From an uncultured bacterium (GTDB lineage Bacteria; Verrucomicrobiota; Kiritimatiellia; CAIVKH01), in assembly GCA_903906425.1 (NCBI GenBank), contig CAIVKH010000124.1:1-35980 (forward strand): a DNA stretch of 35,980 nucleotides, read 5' to 3'. How positions within the stretch are numbered: the first letter of the stretch is position 1; every line of letters starts with the position of its first letter. The position numbers and the translations under genes are program-made. A model generated the notes under the pieces. That model had not been told where the DNA came from, ran no database searches, and was given only the letters and a program-made list of their open reading frames with translations. This document shows, one piece after another, positions 32,786 to 35,980 of this stretch.

Positions 32786-33931
32786 ATGAATCGGCCATTT
32801 TCCAACGAGGAGCTGCGGCGTTACAGCCGGCATCTCATGCTGCCGCAGATCGGCGAGGCGGGCCAACTGAAACTGAAATCCGGTTCCGTGATCGTGGTCG
32901 GCGCAGGCGGCCTCGGCTCGCCGGCGGCGATGTATCTGGCCGCCGCAGGCGTGGGCCGCATCGGCCTCGTGGACTTCGATCGCGTTGATGAATCAAACTT
33001 GCAGCGCCAGGTCCTCTATCGGACGGCCGACTTCGCCCGGAAGAAAGTCGCGGTCGCGGCGGAAACTTTGCGCGCAATGAATCCCCATGTCGAAATCCAG
33101 CCATACGACGTGCGGCTCGGCGCGGGCAATGCGCTCGAAATCTTCCGCAATTACGACCTGGTCGTGGATGGCTCGGACAATTTTTCGACGCGCTACCTTG
33201 CAAACGATGCGGCGGCGTTGATGAAAAAGCCATACGTGTACGGCAGCGTCTTCCGTTTCGAAGGCCAGGCCTCGGTTTTCTGGGCAGGCCGCGGCCCGTG
33301 CTATCGCTGCATTTTTCCCGAGCCACCTCCGCCGGAAAGCGCGCCGAATTGCGCGGAGGCCGGCGTGCTCGGCGTGCTGCCCGGAATCATCGGCTTGGTG
33401 CAGGCGACGGAAGCGATCAAGATTTTGCTCGGCATCGGCGAGCCGTTGCTGGGCCGGATGCTGCTGTACGATGCGCTCGCGATGCGGTTTCGCGAACTGC
33501 GCGTCCGGCGCGATCCGAAATGCGCGCTGTGCGGCGACGCACCCACGATCACGGAGCTGACCGAATATTCATTATGTTGCGCGATGCCAGTGCAACCGGC
33601 TAAGGAAACCGCCATGAATGAAATCACGGTTGAAGAATTGAAGACGGCCATCGACACAAAGAAGGCGATCTGCCTCGTTGACGTGCGCGAACAAAAAGAA
33701 TTCGACCTGTGCCGGATTCCCACATCGCGGCTGATCCCGCTCGGCGAAATCCCGGCGCGGTTCGGCGAGCTGGACCGGAACGCCGACATCGTCATGCATT
33801 GTAAAGCGGGCGGGCGAAGCGCGAAGGCGTGCGAATTTCTCGCCGCGCAGGGCTTCAAGAAAGTCCGCAATCTGAAGGGCGGCATCCTCGCCTGGGCTGA
33901 TCGCATTGATCCATCGGTGCCGAAATACTGA
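32786..33931 (+). CDS. MoeB/ThiF-type adenylyltransferase fused to a rhodanese domain (MoeZ/MOCS3-like)
   Basis: 381 residues. Residues 1-245 are an E1-like domain: SRHLMLPQIGEAGQ, ATP loop GAGGLGS, DFDRVDESNLQRQ, and two zinc-binding pairs CYRC and CALC. It adenylates the C-terminal glycine of a ubiquitin-like sulfur carrier (MoaD, ThiS or CysO type). Residues 275-381 are a rhodanese domain with active-site Cys339 in MHCKAGGRSA, which donates persulfide sulfur to the carrier. The linker carries an extra Cys-Cys. It may feed molybdopterin, thiamine or cysteine synthesis; no carrier gene is in the window. Confidence 0.93.
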   Translation: MNRPFSNEELRRYSRHLMLPQIGEAGQLKLKSGSVIVVGAGGLGSPAAMYLAAAGVGRIGLVDFDRVDESNLQRQVLYRTADFARKKVAVAAETLRAMNPHVEIQPYDVRLGAGNALEIFRNYDLVVDGSDNFSTRYLANDAAALMKKPYVYGSVFRFEGQASVFWAGRGPCYRCIFPEPPPPESAPNCAEAGVLGVLPGIIGLVQATEAIKILLGIGEPLLGRMLLYDALAMRFRELRVRRDPKCALCGDAPTITELTEYSLCCAMPVQPAKETAMNEITVEELKTAIDTKKAICLVDVREQKEFDLCRIPTSRLIPLGEIPARFGELDRNADIVMHCKAGGRSAKACEFLAAQGFKKVRNLKGGILAWADRIDPSVPKY

Positions 33932-33937
33932 GAAAGA

Positions 33938-34780
33938 ATGCCGGTCTACTCGTCATCAACTCCACCGCCCTTCCCGCCGACCTACCGGCCGCGCGGACAG
34001 GGTGGACCTTTTTCCGCGCTGAAAAGATTGTTCGCGCCGATTGCGATGGTCTTCATCGTCATCGTGAAATTCTTCGCCAAGTTGAAATTTCTCATCCTCC
34101 CGCTCATCAAATTTCTGCCGGTGCTTTTGAAGACCGGCGGAACGATGTTTTTGTCCGTCGGTCTTTATGCGATGCAGTGGGGCTGGTGGTTCGCGCTGGG
34201 CTTCGTGCTGCTGATTCTCGTCCACGAGTGCGGCCATCTCGTCGCCGCGCGCATGAACGGGCTCAGCGTCGGCGCGCCGGTTTTCATTCCGTTCATGGGC
34301 GCGATCATCGCGCTGCGCGACGCTCCGCGAAACGCGTGGATCGAGGCGCAGGTCGGCATCGGCGGCCCGCTGCTGGGCACGATCGGCGCGGTTGCCTGCA
34401 TTCCGCTTTTCCTGGTCACGCGGCAGCCGATGTTTCTCGCGCTGGCGTACACCGGTTTCTTCCTGAATCTTTTTAATCTGCTGCCGTTCGGCCCGCTCGA
34501 CGGCGGGCGCGTCGTCACCGCGATTTCGCCGTGGCTCTGGCTTGTCGGACTGGTTTTGATTCTTGTGCTGATGATCGTTCAGTTTAATTTTCTACTGCTG
34601 ATCATCTTCCTCATCTCGCTGCCGCGCCTGTTTTCGCTGTTCCGCCGGCGCACGACGGAAGAGCAGCGGTTCTATGAAGTGACGCCCGCGCAGCGCGTCG
34701 TGATGAGCGTGATGTATTTCGGCCTCATCGGATTTCTCGTCCTCGGCATGGCCTTCACACACATTGCTGCCAAATCATGA
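33938..34780 (+). CDS. Site-2 protease family zinc metalloprotease (M50)
   Basis: 280 residues, polytopic. The zinc motif HECGH is at residues 96-100 inside a membrane helix, and the third ligand Asp188 lies in NLLPFGPLDGG. The N-terminus is Pro-rich (PPPFPPTYRP) and precedes two helices. No PDZ domain, so this is the short YdiL/SpoIVFB-like group without RseP regulation. It probably cleaves within membranes; the substrate is unknown. It starts 6 bp after the MoeB-rhodanese stop and overlaps the next gene by 4 bp, indicating an operon. Confidence 0.9.
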   Translation: MPVYSSSTPPPFPPTYRPRGQGGPFSALKRLFAPIAMVFIVIVKFFAKLKFLILPLIKFLPVLLKTGGTMFLSVGLYAMQWGWWFALGFVLLILVHECGHLVAARMNGLSVGAPVFIPFMGAIIALRDAPRNAWIEAQVGIGGPLLGTIGAVACIPLFLVTRQPMFLALAYTGFFLNLFNLLPFGPLDGGRVVTAISPWLWLVGLVLILVLMIVQFNFLLLIIFLISLPRLFSLFRRRTTEEQRFYEVTPAQRVVMSVMYFGLIGFLVLGMAFTHIAAKS

Positions 34781-35433
34781 ACCGCTCACTGGCCCACGTG
34801 TTTCTTTCGGCGATGCTGCTCTGTGCCGTCGTCGCCTCCCGGGCGGCCACGCCTGCGACGCCCTCCGCGCCCGCCGGATTTGAGGAGCGCTTCGACATCC
34901 TCGCGGAGATGCTTAATCGCGATGAGCTGGCGCCGCTGGAGATGGCGCAGGCAACATTTCTAGCGACGCAAGTTTTCAGCACCGGGACGCAGGCCATGCC
35001 GTATGTCCGCAGCCGCTTCGTCGGCGCCAAGACGCAGGGCGAGGCCGGGCTGGCGGGCGTTTTTCTCGTCAACATCGGCGGTGTGCCCGAACGCGTGCTC
35101 ATCCGGCAGCAGGCCGAATCGGACCCGGTCAAACGGAAATTAATCTGGAACTGCGTCGCGTCCGAAGAAACTTTCTTCGGTTCGATCCAGCAGGGCGCGC
35201 AGTGGAAGGCCGCGACAACGCTGCTGCCCTCCGTGGCAAAGTGCCGTGCGCTCGCGGAGCTTTGCATGGACTCGCGCGACATGCTCACGCGCCGCGCCGG
35301 CCTGTACTGGGGCTATTGGGTGGCCGACGCGGCGTTTTGGAAAAAAGTCCAGGCGTTGGCACAGAGCGAACCCGACAAACCGACCCAGCGCATCGCGCAA
35401 CGCCTGCTGTCGCGCCGCGCGGATGCGGATTGA
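34777..35433 (+). CDS. Secreted hypothetical protein
   Basis: 218 residues, unknown family. It has a signal peptide (about residues 1-23, SRA before ATP). The mature part is helical, suggesting a small HEAT-like repeat protein (EERFDILAEMLNRDEL, EMAQATFLATQVF, KKVQALAQSEPD). Its ATG overlaps the stop of the M50 protease (ATGA), so it is coupled to it and could be a partner or substrate (inference). Confidence 0.75.
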   Translation: MNRSLAHVFLSAMLLCAVVASRAATPATPSAPAGFEERFDILAEMLNRDELAPLEMAQATFLATQVFSTGTQAMPYVRSRFVGAKTQGEAGLAGVFLVNIGGVPERVLIRQQAESDPVKRKLIWNCVASEETFFGSIQQGAQWKAATTLLPSVAKCRALAELCMDSRDMLTRRAGLYWGYWVADAAFWKKVQALAQSEPDKPTQRIAQRLLSRRADAD

Positions 35434-35484
35434 TTGCAGTTGCCGAAACTGGAAAGCCCCCTGCCTTCCATCGCATCGCGCAGT

Positions 35485-35531
35485 TTCCAATGATTGGAAA
35501 TTTGCGCGGCCGCAATTTCCAATCATTGGAA
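35485..35531. repeat. Paired 15-bp palindrome, cluster L, overlapping a gene end
   Basis: Perfect copies at 35485-35499 (centre G) and 35517-35531 (centre C), 32 bp apart, between convergent genes. The spacer is near-palindromic (TTTGCGCGGCCGCAA), making the full 47 bp almost one long palindrome. On the minus strand the second copy supplies codons TTC CAA and stop TGA of the nucleotidyltransferase. Confidence 0.97.
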
Positions 35532-35980
35532 CTTTGCGGCGGCGAGAAAATCTTCCATCGCGCGGATGCCGTCGGGCGTGCCCATGTCGAGCAGCGGCGG
35601 CGCGCACTGGAAAACGCGCAGCGTTCCCGCGGCGGTGAGCGCGGGGAAAATATCGGTTTCGAGCGAGAGGATTTGTTCCGGATCAATGAGGTCGAGGACC
35701 TCGCGGTTCATCGCATAGACGCCGCCATTGACCCAGCCGCCGGTCCGCTCCGCCTTTTCGAGAAAGGCGGTGAGGCGGTTTTGTGAATCGAATTCGACGG
35801 TGCCGTAGCGGCCTGATTCCTCGATCCGCGTGATCGCGTCGCTGACGACGGCGCACGTTTCGCGGTGCGCGCGGAGCATCGCCGGGATGTCGAGGCGCGG
35901 CAGCAGGCTGTCGCCGTTGAGCGCAAGAAAAACTTCGCCGCGCACGAACGGCTCGACAAATTTCAGGCCGCCTGCGGTGC
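35523..35980 (-). CDS. Sugar-phosphate nucleotidyltransferase (C-terminal part, cut by right edge)
   Basis: 152 codons are visible and the frame is open to the window end, so the N-terminus is missing. TAGGLKFVEPF then FLALNGDSLL matches the region of the NTP-transferase fold where Asp binds the metal and sugar phosphate. GGVYAMNREVLDLI is the sugar-binding block, and LLDMGTPDGIRAMEDFL the closing segment. The group includes mannose-1-phosphate guanylyltransferase and related heptose or glucose enzymes; the exact nucleotide and sugar cannot be read from this part. The final Phe-Gln-stop is encoded by palindrome pair L. Confidence 0.88.
   Translation of the reverse strand, partial: TAGGLKFVEPFVRGEVFLALNGDSLLPRLDIPAMLRAHRETCAVVSDAITRIEESGRYGTVEFDSQNRLTAFLEKAERTGGWVNGGVYAMNREVLDLIDPEQILSLETDIFPALTAAGTLRVFQCAPPLLDMGTPDGIRAMEDFLAAAKFQ

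Overview
The window (about 36 kb, roughly 60% G+C by eye, no tRNA, rRNA, CRISPR array or transposase seen) reads as a chromosomal piece of a PVC-group bacterium, most likely Kiritimatiellota or another Verrucomicrobiota-like lineage. The reasons are a secreted sugar isomerase/epimerase, a very large DUF4091/GH123-type lipoprotein, a secreted fibre protein with beta-roll repeats, a PPi-type phosphofructokinase and a B-type succinate dehydrogenase. This placement is inference from gene content; no marker gene settles it.

Left part (1-5900). A minus-strand set encodes a large fibre/adhesin that runs off the left edge (frame open for 557 codons), two unknown proteins, a stand-alone AraC-type DNA-binding protein, TcdA and an FHA protein. 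Between the AraC gene and the unknown gene at 2535-3230 lies a 264-bp array of twelve 22-bp units, each centred on an odd palindrome related to CGCACNGTGCG. It sits just upstream of a plausible promoter.

Middle part (6000-17400). This holds a secreted sugar isomerase, a membrane-anchored unknown, a polytopic GT-C-like protein, MutS, PPi-phosphofructokinase and the 1205-residue putative glycosidase.

Sulfur/thiol and efflux block (17500-27300, all minus strand). One tightly packed run goes ArsR - TolC - membrane fusion lipoprotein - RND pump - DUF6132 - DUF2892 - OsmC - two half-size YeeE/YedE proteins. It is followed by a separate unit of DUF134, NifX-like protein and peroxiredoxin. Both units have a recognisable promoter with a palindrome lying on it. 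The gene content suggests handling of reactive sulfur or thiol stress coupled to efflux, with ArsR as a possible thiol-based sensor (inference).

Right part (27360-35980). This holds an alpha/beta hydrolase, a small outer-membrane barrel protein, the sdhCAB operon interrupted by repeats, a MoeB-rhodanese fusion, an M50 site-2 protease, a secreted unknown, and a sugar nucleotidyltransferase cut by the right edge.

The most striking non-coding signal is a 15-bp odd palindrome, TTCCAATSATTGGAA. It occurs 26 times in 12 clusters, always as pairs or triplets, start-to-start spacing 31-33 bp and usually exactly 32. Clusters lie at convergent, divergent and co-directional gene junctions, about one per 3 kb. 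One pair is translated in frame inside the signal peptide of the efflux lipoprotein, and another supplies a gene's stop codon. A second repeat class, heptamer tracts of differing sequence, marks four gene boundaries. I know of no described system matching the 15-bp pairs; they are the best candidate here for something new.
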